Notes under the pieces: generated by a model
Database searches by the model: none
Told to the model about the DNA's origin: nothing
What the model saw: only the letters and a program-made list of their open reading frames with translations
Shown: positions 53,142-61,827 of the stretch, one piece after another
Numbering within the stretch: position 1 is the stretch's first letter
Layout of the letters: each line of letters opens with the position of its first letter
NCBI RefSeq assembly: GCF_003207855.1
Contig: NZ_NKTZ01000013.1
Coordinates: forward strand, 18,753-82,752
DNA: 64,000 bases
DNA from: Komagataeibacter rhaeticus
GTDB taxonomy: Bacteria > Pseudomonadota > Alphaproteobacteria > Acetobacterales > Acetobacteraceae
Reading direction: 5' to 3'
Made by a program: the position numbers and the translations under genes

Positions 53142-54206
53142 TTACGCCCCTGGCGGCACGCGGGGCATGCGGTTCAGGGTATGGCGCTGTATGAGCCGGA
53201 AGGGCAGCGGGCGGGTCGGTGGCAAAGGACGGCCCGCCATGACGCACAGCAACCGTCGTGCCGCCTGTTCACCCATTGTACCAAAAGGCAGGTGGATGGT
53301 TGCCAGCGGTGGATCAACGAACTGGCTCATGACCGTATCGCCGCACCCGACAATGCTGATATCCTGCGGAATGCGCAGGCCGCGCCTGCGACATTCCATG
53401 ATGGTCCCGATGGCCAGGATATCGCCGGTGCAGGCAATGGCCGTCAGGCCGCGCACCCGGTCCAGCAGGGTGCGTGCCGCGCGCCTGCTGGATGCGGCCT
53501 GATAATCGGCCGTTTCCATTATGTGGCCCGCTCCATGCGGCAGTCCGTGATGTTCCAGGCGCTGTATTGCCCCACGCAGGCGTTCTGCGATGGGCAGCGT
53601 ATTTTCCACCGGGCCGGTCAGGATTCCGATGGTGCGATGCCCGCGCATGACAAGCGCGTCGATCACCGTGGCCATTGCCGCAGCATCCTGCATGGCAACG
53701 GATAGCGCGCCCGCACAGGCGGCCGGATCATCCTGCGTTGCCAGCACCACCCCGCGTGAGGCCAGCAGGCCAAGGGTTGCGGGCAGGTGATGCGAGCCGG
53801 TCAGGATCATGCCATCAACGCCACGTTCGATCATCATGCGCACCTGTTCCAGCTCACGTTCCGGCGCGCGCTGCGAACAGGCGACCAGCAGCCCGTAACC
53901 TGCATCGCGCAATGTCGCCTCGATCGCCGCGATGGATGGCGCGAACAGGGGGTTGGACAGGGTTGGCACCACCAGCCCGACGGTTCGTGTCTTCTGGCGC
54001 ACCAGCGCGCGCGCCGCATTGTTGGGAATGTAGGAGAACCGCTCCAGCACCGCCTGCACCGCCGCGGCATAAGCGGGTGATACGCCACAGGTACGATTGA
54101 TCACGCGCGAGGCAGTGGAAACCGACACCCCGGCCAGGCGCGCCACGTCACGCAGCGTGATTTCGGCCCCCGGCGGTGGGACGGGGCTGTCGGTCGGGTC
54201 CGTCAT
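53142..54206 (-). CDS. LacI-family transcriptional regulator
   Basis: This is a 354-residue regulator. The helix-turn-helix ITLRDVARLAGVSVSTASRV and hinge IPNNAARALVRQKTRTVGLV are followed by a periplasmic-binding-type ligand domain (FAPSIAAIEATLRDAGYGLL, ISIVGCGDTVMSQFVDPPLA). It starts with an ATG overlapping the upstream dioxygenase stop (ATGA) and is the last gene of the five-gene transporter-dioxygenase operon. A CG-centred LacI-type operator at 58022-58035 lies before that operon, so autoregulation is likely. About 270 bp without a recognisable gene separate it from the Rieske gene. Confidence 0.92.
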   Translation of the reverse strand: MTDPTDSPVPPPGAEITLRDVARLAGVSVSTASRVINRTCGVSPAYAAAVQAVLERFSYIPNNAARALVRQKTRTVGLVVPTLSNPLFAPSIAAIEATLRDAGYGLLVACSQRAPERELEQVRMMIERGVDGMILTGSHHLPATLGLLASRGVVLATQDDPAACAGALSVAMQDAAAMATVIDALVMRGHRTIGILTGPVENTLPIAERLRGAIQRLEHHGLPHGAGHIMETADYQAASSRRAARTLLDRVRGLTAIACTGDILAIGTIMECRRRGLRIPQDISIVGCGDTVMSQFVDPPLATIHLPFGTMGEQAARRLLCVMAGRPLPPTRPLPFRLIQRHTLNRMPRVPPGA

Positions 54207-55216
54207 GGGGCGGGTTGCGGTGGGGTATCCGCCGTGGCCGGATGGTCCTCGGGGCGGAATTTCTGCACGGTCCGGAAACGGCTTACCAGATAGTCACCGG
54301 ACAGGATCGGTTCATGACGTGGCGGGTTGCCGGCAGGGCGGCACGTGGGCAGGCAGGTGACAGGGGTGGTGTAATCCAGGTTGAAGAACATCGGGATCGA
54401 ATACCGTTCCCGCCCGGTGCGGTTGACCACCCGATGCGGGTTGGAGACATACAGGTCATTAGTCCAGCGCTGGAACAGATCACCGATATTGACGACCAGC
54501 GTATCCTCCACAAACGGGGCCGCAATCCATTCGCCATCGCGCTTGCGCAGTTCCAGCCCCCCGATCGGGTCCTGCGCCAGCAGGGTGAACATGCCGTAAT
54601 CGGTATGGGGGGCCACGCCGAAGGCATTGTCCGGCGATATGGCGGGCTGGGGCGGGTAGTGGAAAAGCCGCATCTGGACCATCGGTTTCCTGATATACGG
54701 CAGGAAGAAGCCTTCATCCAGACGGAGTGCCGTGGCGATCAGGCGCAGCATCCGCTCTCCCAGCGCGCGCGCCTGGCCAAAATAGGCATCGACCGCCGCA
54801 CGCAGCCAGGGCAGGTCCTCCGGCCACTGGTTGGGCGCATGCAGCGGCAGCCGGGCCATGACATCAGGATCATCGGGGGGAAGGTCCACGCCAATCTCAT
54901 AACTTTCCTTGAGATCGGCAACAAAACCGGGATGCTGGTTGATCCCCTGCGGCATGAAGCCGCGCCGGTAGACCGGGTGCATGAGATGGGCCATGCGTTC
55001 CGCTTCCGGTAGTGCAAAGTACCGTCGCGTTGCCGCAAAGACGTCCCTGAGCACCTGCGGGTCGATGCCATGATTGGCAATGTAGAAAAAACCGGTTTCA
55101 CGACAGGCTTCATCCAGCTTTGCCGCCAGGGCCTCCAGCGGCTGGCCATGGGTCAGCGGTGCAAGGTCCAGCACGGGCACTTCCTCGCGGCTGGCGGCAC
55201 GTACGGCGTTGATCAT
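54203..55216 (-). CDS. 2-oxoglutarate/Fe(II) dioxygenase, isopenicillin-N-synthase-like family
   Basis: This is a 337-residue dioxygenase with an N-terminal DIOX_N region (VPVLDLAPL, ETGFFYIANHGID) and a double-stranded beta-helix core. The iron ligands are in APHTDYGMF and SNPHRVVN, and the Arg that binds 2-oxoglutarate is in RYSIPMFF. Start ATG 55216 has AGGA at correct spacing. Family members hydroxylate diverse small molecules including pyrimidines (fungal thymine 7-hydroxylase) and flavonoids. Here it is encoded with an NMT1-type ABC importer, an arrangement like TauABCD in logic, so the imported compound is the probable substrate. Confidence 0.92.
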   Translation of the reverse strand: MINAVRAASREEVPVLDLAPLTHGQPLEALAAKLDEACRETGFFYIANHGIDPQVLRDVFAATRRYFALPEAERMAHLMHPVYRRGFMPQGINQHPGFVADLKESYEIGVDLPPDDPDVMARLPLHAPNQWPEDLPWLRAAVDAYFGQARALGERMLRLIATALRLDEGFFLPYIRKPMVQMRLFHYPPQPAISPDNAFGVAPHTDYGMFTLLAQDPIGGLELRKRDGEWIAAPFVEDTLVVNIGDLFQRWTNDLYVSNPHRVVNRTGRERYSIPMFFNLDYTTPVTCLPTCRPAGNPPRHEPILSGDYLVSRFRTVQKFRPEDHPATADTPPQPAP

Positions 55217-55253
55217 GGGAACATATCCTGATGCAGGGAAGGGAAAGGCACCA

Positions 55254-56057
55254 TCACAGTCCGGGCAGCGGATCGGCCTGGCCCGCCGTCCAGAACAGCA
55301 CACGGCGGCGGACCAGACCGACAGCCAGGTGCAGGCATATGCCGATAAGGCAGAGGACCAGCAGGATCGAGAAGACCCCCGCCATGTCGAAGGAAAAATT
55401 CATCTGCAGGATCAGGTACCCCAGCCCGGCGCGCGCGCCGACGAACTCCCCGACAATGGCACCGATAACCGACAGCACCGCCGCGACATCAAGCCCGGCG
55501 AAGATATAGGGAAGTGCCTGCGGAAACCGTGCCATGCAAAAGATCTGCCATTGTGTGGCAGTGCAGGCGCGCAGCATTTCCATCTGTTCACGCGGGGTTG
55601 CCTGCAGCCCCACGATGGTATTCGACAGGGCGGGAAAGAACGCGATCGTAGCCGTGATGACAATTTTCGACGACAGCCCGTACCCCAGCCAGATGACCAG
55701 GATCGGTGCAATGGCAACCTTCGGTATGGTCTGGGCCGCGACCAGATAGGGGTAGAACACTTGTTCGAGAAAACGCGACTGCCCGATCAGCACACCCAGC
55801 CCGATGCCCACGATGGCCCCGATGCCGAACCCGGCCAGGATTTCCTCGCAGGTTACAAGAAAGTGGGGCCACAGCGTGCCCGAGCGGATCTCCAGCCACA
55901 GGGCCTGCACCACCGCGCTGGGTGCGGGCAGGACGATTGCGGGAACATGCAGTGCGCGCACCGCGCCTTCCCAGGCAGCCAGCAAAACCAGCAATACAAC
56001 GGGCGAAAGGGCACGGGGACTGGAGAAGACAGCGGTCAGGGCACGCGGCGTGGCCAT
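55254..56057 (-). CDS. ABC transporter permease, NMT1/SsuC/TauC type
   Basis: This is a 267-residue inner-membrane permease with six predicted helices and the EAA-type cytoplasmic loop near RACTATQWQIFCMARFPQALP. The region IVGIGLGVLIGQSRFLEQVF and PKVAIAPILVIWLGYGLSSK are standard for nitrate/sulfonate/taurine/pyrimidine importers. Its start overlaps the ATPase stop by 1 bp. It is third in an operon of binding protein, ATPase, permease, dioxygenase and LacI. Confidence 0.92.
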   Translation of the reverse strand: MATPRALTAVFSSPRALSPVVLLVLLAAWEGAVRALHVPAIVLPAPSAVVQALWLEIRSGTLWPHFLVTCEEILAGFGIGAIVGIGLGVLIGQSRFLEQVFYPYLVAAQTIPKVAIAPILVIWLGYGLSSKIVITATIAFFPALSNTIVGLQATPREQMEMLRACTATQWQIFCMARFPQALPYIFAGLDVAAVLSVIGAIVGEFVGARAGLGYLILQMNFSFDMAGVFSILLVLCLIGICLHLAVGLVRRRVLFWTAGQADPLPGL

Positions 56058-56851
56058 CAGTCAATTTCTCCACGGCTGTTGAAATGGCTCCGGATACGGC
56101 GGACATGGGCCCCGAACGCGGGGGTGGAGAACATGTCCAGCCGCCGCGGGCGGGGCAGGTCGATAGGGTAGTTCGCAACAATGCGCCCCGGTCGCGCGGC
56201 CATGACCACGACCTGATCAGCCAGGAACACGGCTTCGGGAATGCTGTGCGTGATCAGCAGGACGGTGGCATCCTTTTCGTGCCATATGCGCAGCAGTTCG
56301 AGATTCATGGTCTCGCGTGTCATGGCGTCCAGCGCGCCGAAGGGTTCGTCCATCAGCAGCAGGGACGGATTATGGACCAGCGCGCGGCACAGCCCGACGC
56401 GCTGCTGCATGCCCCCTGACAGTTCGCCGGGATAACGGTGGGCGAAATCGCTCAGGCCGACCATGTCCAGAAGATCACGGGCACGCGCGCGCGCATCATC
56501 GGCGGGCAGTTTCTGTACCTCGGCCGGAACCATGACATTGGACAGGATATTGCGCCACGGCAGCAGCACCGGGGACTGGAAGACAACCCCGACGTCCCGG
56601 CTGGGGCCATCAAGGCGCCTGCCGGCAATCTCGATCGTGCCTGACCCGGCTGGCATGACCCCGGCAAGGATGCGCAGGAGCGTACTCTTGCCACAGCCGC
56701 TGGGTCCGACCACACAGGTGAACTGACCCCTGCCGATCGACAGGTCTATACCGTCCAGCGCCTGTACGGGCAGGCCATCCGCCCCCGCATAGGTCTTGCC
56801 CAGCCCGGCAATGTGGACCAGCGGGTGGCCGGCAGCGCATGGCCCCGTCAT
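56057..56851 (-). CDS. ABC transporter ATPase, NMT1/SsuB/TauB type
   Basis: This is a 264-residue ATPase with Walker A GPSGCGKST, Q-loop VVFQSPVLLPWRN, signature LSGGMQQRV, Walker B LLLMDEPFGALD and switch His in ITHSIPEAV. The PWRN after the Q-loop is typical of the SsuB/TauB/ThiZ group. I chose ATG 56851 because it forms an ATGA overlap with the binding-protein stop; ATG 56863 adds four residues. It energises the permease that follows. Confidence 0.93.
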   Translation of the reverse strand: MTGPCAAGHPLVHIAGLGKTYAGADGLPVQALDGIDLSIGRGQFTCVVGPSGCGKSTLLRILAGVMPAGSGTIEIAGRRLDGPSRDVGVVFQSPVLLPWRNILSNVMVPAEVQKLPADDARARARDLLDMVGLSDFAHRYPGELSGGMQQRVGLCRALVHNPSLLLMDEPFGALDAMTRETMNLELLRIWHEKDATVLLITHSIPEAVFLADQVVVMAARPGRIVANYPIDLPRPRRLDMFSTPAFGAHVRRIRSHFNSRGEID

Positions 56852-57939
56852 GGAATCGTGCATCGTGCGGCCTGCTCGCGTATGGCGGCGGCATCGAAAT
56901 CATTGACGCGCCGCATGTAGTCAGGAATCCGGACCATGTAATCGGTAGCCGGAATGGTGCCCGGAATCAGCCCCGCATCATGGAGCAGGGTCTGCAGTCT
57001 TTCGAAGCCCGCCGGTTGTGCCTCCCCCCAGTTCTGGCCACCATTCAGCACGAATGCATTGTGCTGGCTGGCAAGTTCCGCAGTAAGCGAATGCAGGCCC
57101 CAGCGCAGCTGCGTTTCATCATCAAGATTGGTTCCACGCGCCTCCGGATGGTCGTGCCAGAACCACCGCAGGGCGCAGGTTGGATTGGCCTCGGCAAAGA
57201 CGGTGGCCATTGCCATGCCGCGTGCGATCGCAACAACCATGTCAGGGTCGGCGGCAACCGTATCCTTCATAACGGATAGCGAGAAATCGGGATATGTCGG
57301 CCAGTCCGGTGGCGTGATGTGGCGCAGCTTCAGCCCCACGTTGTCAAACTGCGCCATGGGGGCCGCCCAGTAGAGCAGGGCATCCACCTGTCCATGCCCC
57401 AGCGCCTGGACGGGTGGCGCACCCAGTCCCAGCGGGATAAGCGATACATCCGTAGCGGGATTGAGGCCATTCTGCCGCAGGTAACTGTTCAGCAGCAGGA
57501 TGCCCCCCGTGGCCAGGCTGAACACGCCGATTGTCTTGCCCTTCAGGTCCGTGGCCGTCCGGATCGGGGAATCCGCCGGGACGGCAATGGACCAGTCCGT
57601 CGCGGCATTTTCCATCGCCACACGCACGCCCAGGCCATGCGTGGTATCCGCCTGCACAATGACGCTGGCATTGACCTGCGCAAACTGCGCGTTGCCCGAT
57701 ACCATCTGCTGCAACGCCTGCTGGGATGCGCCCACGGGCTCGACCTGCACGTCGTATCCGGCGGATTTCCAGTAGCCCAGGCTCTGGGGCAGGGTCAGCA
57801 TCGGGTAGTCGGCGTTCAGCACCGCCGTGCCAACCGCAATCGTGACATGACGCGGGCTGGCGGCACAGGCGGGCGCGACCGTGGCAAAGGGCAGGAACAC
57901 GGCAGTCAGATAATGCAGGAGACGCGATAACGGGGGCAT
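56848..57939 (-). CDS. NMT1/SsuA-like ABC substrate-binding protein
   Basis: This is a 363-residue periplasmic protein with a Sec signal peptide (LLHYLTAVFLPFATVAPACA). It contains LPQSLGYWKSAGYDVQVEPV, QQMVSGNAQFAQVNASVIVQ and LKGKTIGVFSLATGG, all typical of NMT1/SsuA binding proteins for pyrimidines, sulfonates or nitrate. It leads the operon with its ATPase, permease, a 2-oxoglutarate dioxygenase and LacI regulator. A LacI-type operator lies 83 bp upstream. A second, Tat-type binding protein of this class is encoded at 50790, so two ligands may share one importer. Confidence 0.9.
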   Translation of the reverse strand: MPPLSRLLHYLTAVFLPFATVAPACAASPRHVTIAVGTAVLNADYPMLTLPQSLGYWKSAGYDVQVEPVGASQQALQQMVSGNAQFAQVNASVIVQADTTHGLGVRVAMENAATDWSIAVPADSPIRTATDLKGKTIGVFSLATGGILLLNSYLRQNGLNPATDVSLIPLGLGAPPVQALGHGQVDALLYWAAPMAQFDNVGLKLRHITPPDWPTYPDFSLSVMKDTVAADPDMVVAIARGMAMATVFAEANPTCALRWFWHDHPEARGTNLDDETQLRWGLHSLTAELASQHNAFVLNGGQNWGEAQPAGFERLQTLLHDAGLIPGTIPATDYMVRIPDYMRRVNDFDAAAIREQAARCTIP

Positions 57940-58021
57940 AAGGGACTCCGGACCGGATACCGTCGAACGGGACTGTCGGAATTTTGTCTCTTTTCGTTCC
58001 AGTAAAGTAATAATATAAGTA

Positions 58022-58035
58022 TGAGAACGCTTTCA
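58022..58035. promoter_or_regulatory. Candidate LacI-family operator
   Basis: TGAGAACGCTTTCA is a CG-centred inverted repeat matching the general LacI-family operator form TGAAARCGYTTTCA closely (10 of 14 positions symmetric). It lies in the 198-bp region between the divergent binding-protein operon, which contains lacI, and the deaminase-GST pair. It could control both. AT-rich DNA beside it (58000-58020) probably contains promoter elements. Confidence 0.65.
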
Positions 58036-58137
58036 GCAACCCGAAAAATGACCTGCGACACGGATCTACATAAAAACGCAAAGGCGATGGAAAACCGCGC
58101 TCCATGGTTTCCGTCAGTCCCGCCGCCTGGAGAACCC

Positions 58138-59166
58138 ATGACGATGATCGATGTCTCCCGACTGCCTAAAGCCGAGCTGCATGTGCATCTCGAGGGTTCG
58201 CTCGAACCTGAAATGTTGCTGGAACTGGCCGCGCGCAATGGCGTGGACATCCCGTTCCACTCCGAGGAGGAGGCACGCGCGGCCTGCCATTTTACCGATC
58301 TCCAGTCTTTCCTGAACCTTTATTATGCCGGGCTGCGGGTGCTGCGCACGCCGCGCGACTTTGCCGAAGTGACCCATGCCTATCTCACACGCGCGCATGC
58401 CGACCGCGTGCGGCATGCCGAAATCTATTTCAGCCCCCAGGGGCATCTGCGTCGCGGCATTGCGTTTGCCGACATGATGGAAGGCGTGATCGAAGGCATG
58501 ACCGCCGCCCGCGCCGACATGGGCATCAGTTCCGGCCTCATACTCGGCCTGCAACGCCAGTATGCGGAAGACGAAGGCTTTGAAGTCCTGGACCTTGCCC
58601 GGCCATACCGGCAGCATGTGCTTGCCCTGGGGCTGGGTGGCCCCGAAATTGGCAATCCACCCGAAAAATTCACGCGCGTCTTTGCCGAAGCCCGCCGCCG
58701 GGGGTGGCATACCGTGGCGCATGCGGGTGAAGAAGGGGATGCGGGCTATGTGCGCCAGGCCATGGACCTGCTGCATGTCGATCGCATCGACCATGGCGTA
58801 CGATGTGCGGAAGACCCGGCCCTGGTCCGCACCATAGCCGAACGCGGCATTACGCTGACCGTATGCCCGCTATCCAATGTCTGCCTGCGGGTCTTTCCCG
58901 ACATTGCCGCCCATAATCTGGGCACATTGCTGCGCGCGGGCGTGAAGGTGACGATAAACTCTGATGATCCGCCCTATTTTGGCGGCTACATTGACGACAA
59001 TTTCAGGGCCTGCCAGACGGGAATCGGCCTGTCCGATGCGGACATCATTACGGTCGCGCGCAATGGATTCACGGGGTCGTTCCTGCCCGCGGAAGAGGTG
59101 GCCGTCCATCTCGCGGAACTGGATGGCGCCGTGCGGGAATGGCAGGCAGGGGCGATGGACGCATGA
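58138..59166 (+). CDS. Adenosine/adenine deaminase family protein with canonical HAGE
   Basis: This is a 342-residue metal-dependent deaminase. Ligands H15 and H17 (ELHVHLEG), H195 with catalytic E198 (VAHAGEEG), the His in DRIDHGVRC and the Asp pair in TINSDDPPYF are all present. The sequence resembles the group containing bacterial adenine deaminases of this fold, such as Pseudomonas PA0148, more than classical adenosine deaminase. GGAGA precedes the ATG at 58138. It overlaps the GST gene by 4 bp and is divergent from the NMT1-transporter operon. It is a paralogue of the atypical protein at 49618. Confidence 0.88.
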   Translation: MTMIDVSRLPKAELHVHLEGSLEPEMLLELAARNGVDIPFHSEEEARAACHFTDLQSFLNLYYAGLRVLRTPRDFAEVTHAYLTRAHADRVRHAEIYFSPQGHLRRGIAFADMMEGVIEGMTAARADMGISSGLILGLQRQYAEDEGFEVLDLARPYRQHVLALGLGGPEIGNPPEKFTRVFAEARRRGWHTVAHAGEEGDAGYVRQAMDLLHVDRIDHGVRCAEDPALVRTIAERGITLTVCPLSNVCLRVFPDIAAHNLGTLLRAGVKVTINSDDPPYFGGYIDDNFRACQTGIGLSDADIITVARNGFTGSFLPAEEVAVHLAELDGAVREWQAGAMDA

Positions 59167-59780
59167 CGGGCGGCCCGCTCCGGCTCTATGAACTGCCGCT
59201 ATCGGGAAACTGCTGGAAAATCCGGCTCTGTCTGGCTGAACGGGGCCTGCCTTATGAACGTGTGACCATAAGGGACCCGGAACGCACCTTCGCCGATGCC
59301 GCCTTCCGTCGTCTCTCTCCCCTGGGCCGTGTTCCCGTGCTGGTCTGCCCCGATGGAACGGCCTTGTGGGAATCAGGCGCGATCCTGACATGGCTTGCCG
59401 AAAACACGCCGCTGCTGCCCCGCGATGCGACCCGGCGCGCCCAGGTCATGGCATGGCTGTTCTGGGAACAGGCTGACCTGTCTCCCGCCCTGGCCCTGCC
59501 GCGTTTCTTCCGGCGGAATGGAACGGAAAAGGCCAATGCGGAGCGCATGCGTGCGCTACAGGAAAAAGGCCGTGCCTGCCTGGAATTTCTCGATACGTAC
59601 CTGTCACGACAGGATTATCTGTACGGCGCGGCCTACACGCTTGCTGACCTGGCATGCCACGTCTATGTCATGCTCTCGCCCGAAGGCGGGCAGGATCTGG
59701 CGCCGTTTCCAGCGGTCCGGGCGTGGCTGGAGCGCATTGCCGCGCGACGGGCATGGGAGCCGCTGCTGCCGGCGGGCTGA
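59163..59780 (+). CDS. Glutathione S-transferase family protein
   Basis: This is a 205-residue GST with an N-terminal thioredoxin-like domain (LYELPLSGNCWKIRLCLAER, SPLGRVPVLVCPDGTALWES) and an all-helical C-terminal domain (YLYGAAYTLADLACHVYVML). The likely catalytic Ser/Cys position is in SGNCWK. The ATG at 59163 overlaps the deaminase stop. It may detoxify or isomerise a pathway intermediate. A GST-like protein (NdmE) also supports methylxanthine N7-demethylation in Pseudomonas, which is of interest here but not evidence of that function. Confidence 0.9.
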   Translation: MTGGPLRLYELPLSGNCWKIRLCLAERGLPYERVTIRDPERTFADAAFRRLSPLGRVPVLVCPDGTALWESGAILTWLAENTPLLPRDATRRAQVMAWLFWEQADLSPALALPRFFRRNGTEKANAERMRALQEKGRACLEFLDTYLSRQDYLYGAAYTLADLACHVYVMLSPEGGQDLAPFPAVRAWLERIAARRAWEPLLPAG

Positions 59781-59878
59781 CATGGGCGCCGCCATGGTTG
59801 CATCCAGTGTTTTCATCCACTGCACCGTCATTGCCGCGCACGGCCCCGATGGCAGTCGGGCCTTCACGCAAGGGGCAG

Positions 59879-61252
59879 TCAGTATGATCGTGCCAGCCCG
59901 AAAGGTGTAAGGGCTGCGGCTTCTCCCAGTGAAAAGGACAGTTCCACGCCCCCCGACAGGCTGTACGCAACCCTCGGATCAGGCTGCGTGATGGTGTACA
60001 CCTGCTGGTCTGGATGGAAGATGAAGGCGGCGAATGGCGCAAGCCTTACCCCGGCAAACAGGTGGGCGCTGTAATCAAGTTCAAGTGTTTCCTCATGCGG
60101 AACCATGTGCCCGGTCCGGCCAGATGCCATGATTTCGTCATTCAGATAACCCGTGGCGTTCCTGTTGAGCCGGTGCCCCGTGGCCTTGAACGCCAGGAAA
60201 TCATATGGGCGGCCTGAAAACGGGCCGTTGCACACAAAGCCCAGCAGGAAATAGTCCTTCTGCAACGAGTGACCGGACGTATCGACAACCAGGCCACCAA
60301 ACACCGTCACCTGCCGCGGGCCGCCACGTTGCCAGACCGTCTGTTCGAACTGGGCGTAGATGCCGCTCTGGCCGGAGTACATGCGGGCCGGGGCATGGGT
60401 AAAGGCAATCCTGCCGCCATGCACATCATAGCGGTAATCGGCAACCGGGCTGGTATCTTCATAAGCGCCTATGTCATACCGTCCGGGCAGGCGGGTCTTG
60501 TGCCCCGTCTCATATCCTGCTTCCACCATGATATGCACCCCAGTCGCGGTATTGAGCGACCAGCCGGAACCCCAGGGAAAGCCACCACTGTAATACTGTT
60601 CCGGATTGGACTCTTCGGCACCAAGGCGGAAATAGCTATGACGGGATGGAATGGCCGTTACTTCACCCGCCCAGACCGATACCGGCCAGAAGGGTGCCTC
60701 GGAATTACTGGACCATGTAACCGGGTCAAGGTTGGCGCACATACCGAGCTGAAACAGGCAGTACAGGCGTGATGTTGCAAAGAATGACGCAAGCTGCATC
60801 CTTCCGGCGCTGAACCGTAACCGGTCGTGGAACAGATGCTGCTCGATTTCCAGCTGCGTCAGGCGTGTCTGGTTGTCCGGCCCGCTGCCATGAAAATAGG
60901 ATGCGCCGGAACCGGCCATGTCATTGACACCCTGCGGATTGCCGCCAAAGCGGGAATCCAGCGCAAAACGGATAACCGTTCCAGACAGGCCAGCAATCCG
61001 GTCCATGTCCAGATCCGCGCCAAAATAGGCTTCATGAAAAACGATCGTTTCCTTTTTCATTCCCCCCGCAGCATTGCCATACAGGGTATCGTCAAAAAAT
61101 GCCTTTGGGTAGATCCCTGATTTTATTAGATTCTTACCGATATTGGACACGGTTTCGGGTAAGATTCCCGCATAACTCCCTTCCGCATGGCCGGCCTGGG
61201 AAAAAAGCGGTGCCATAAAAGACATTACGATCAGGGCCGGATAGGTGCGCAT
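59879..61252 (-). CDS. OprB-family outer-membrane porin
   Basis: This is a 457-residue predicted beta-barrel porin of the carbohydrate-selective OprB group. A signal peptide (MRTYPALIVMSFMAPLFSQA) precedes the N-terminal SYAGILPETVSNIGKNLIKS and many alternating aromatic strands such as FHEAYFGADLDMDRIAGLSG and RQVTVFGGLVVDT. The protein ends with a strand-like region before LARSY. I preferred ATG 61252 to one eight codons earlier because it yields a normal signal peptide. It is convergent with the GST gene and could admit sugars or nucleosides. Confidence 0.85.
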   Translation of the reverse strand: MRTYPALIVMSFMAPLFSQAGHAEGSYAGILPETVSNIGKNLIKSGIYPKAFFDDTLYGNAAGGMKKETIVFHEAYFGADLDMDRIAGLSGTVIRFALDSRFGGNPQGVNDMAGSGASYFHGSGPDNQTRLTQLEIEQHLFHDRLRFSAGRMQLASFFATSRLYCLFQLGMCANLDPVTWSSNSEAPFWPVSVWAGEVTAIPSRHSYFRLGAEESNPEQYYSGGFPWGSGWSLNTATGVHIMVEAGYETGHKTRLPGRYDIGAYEDTSPVADYRYDVHGGRIAFTHAPARMYSGQSGIYAQFEQTVWQRGGPRQVTVFGGLVVDTSGHSLQKDYFLLGFVCNGPFSGRPYDFLAFKATGHRLNRNATGYLNDEIMASGRTGHMVPHEETLELDYSAHLFAGVRLAPFAAFIFHPDQQVYTITQPDPRVAYSLSGGVELSFSLGEAAALTPFGLARSY

Positions 61253-61827
61253 TATAAAATACTTCTGAAGATACACTATATTCTAACATAATGGCTGCCT
61301 ATCCAGACCGACCAGTCATTAGATCCGCCTGGAAAGTAGAACCGTTCCGTAACAAAAACAATGATTTTTGCCCGGCTGCAATCCTGCGTCCGGGCATATC
61401 TGCATTAATGGCCCGGTCCGCGCTGCCGCGCGCAAGGCCATGTTTTGATGCGGTCAGACAAGGGGCAGGGGTTGTGCCCCCGTCCGTGCCGCTGCACCCG
61501 GACCAGACGCGCGCATGCAACGCCGGTTCTGGCCAAAAACTTCCCTGTACTTACTGGATATGTTCCTGGCATATGTTCCTGGCAGGTTTTTCAAACAGTC
61601 TCCAGATGGATTGCGATGCCCTGGTTACCATCGACTAATGCTGGGGCGATCCCGGTCGCGCATACGGATGCCTATCTAACCGCCCGTCTATTCTTTCCAT
61701 GAAAATCATGGACCTGATGCCCCGCATCGTCGCATCATGCCTTGCAGAAAACCGATCAGAAATCCCAAGTCTGGGTCAGGCTGTTCCGCCGGGCCATAAT
61801 ATATCCAAACAGAAGGTCTTTACTTGA
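61253..61827. other. Intergenic region with repeat remnants
   Basis: This is a 575-bp non-coding gap between the divergent OprB and NUP genes. It contains a 13-bp perfect tandem duplication (ATATGTTCCTGGC at 61558-61570 and 61571-61583). Directly after it is the end of the MITE-like element (TTTTTCAAACAGTCTC, 61587-61602) with no other part of that element recognisable. One open frame on the plus strand (61291-61638) has no recognisable homology. Promoters for both flanking genes should lie near the two ends. Confidence 0.6.
61558..61602. repeat. 13-bp tandem duplication next to an orphan MITE terminus
   Basis: Two copies of ATATGTTCCTGGC occupy 61558-61583. Four bases later begins TTTTTCAAACAGTCTC (61587-61602), identical to the right terminal inverted repeat of the elements at 2579 and 6663 plus one T. 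The rest of the element is absent. It looks like a scar from imprecise loss or partial transposition. Confidence 0.55.

Noticed and set aside
54203..57939. Taurine/sulfonate operon tauABCD
   Set aside because: The dioxygenase is of the isopenicillin-N-synthase type, not TauD, and the regulator is LacI. Sulfonate use is not supported by the neighbours.
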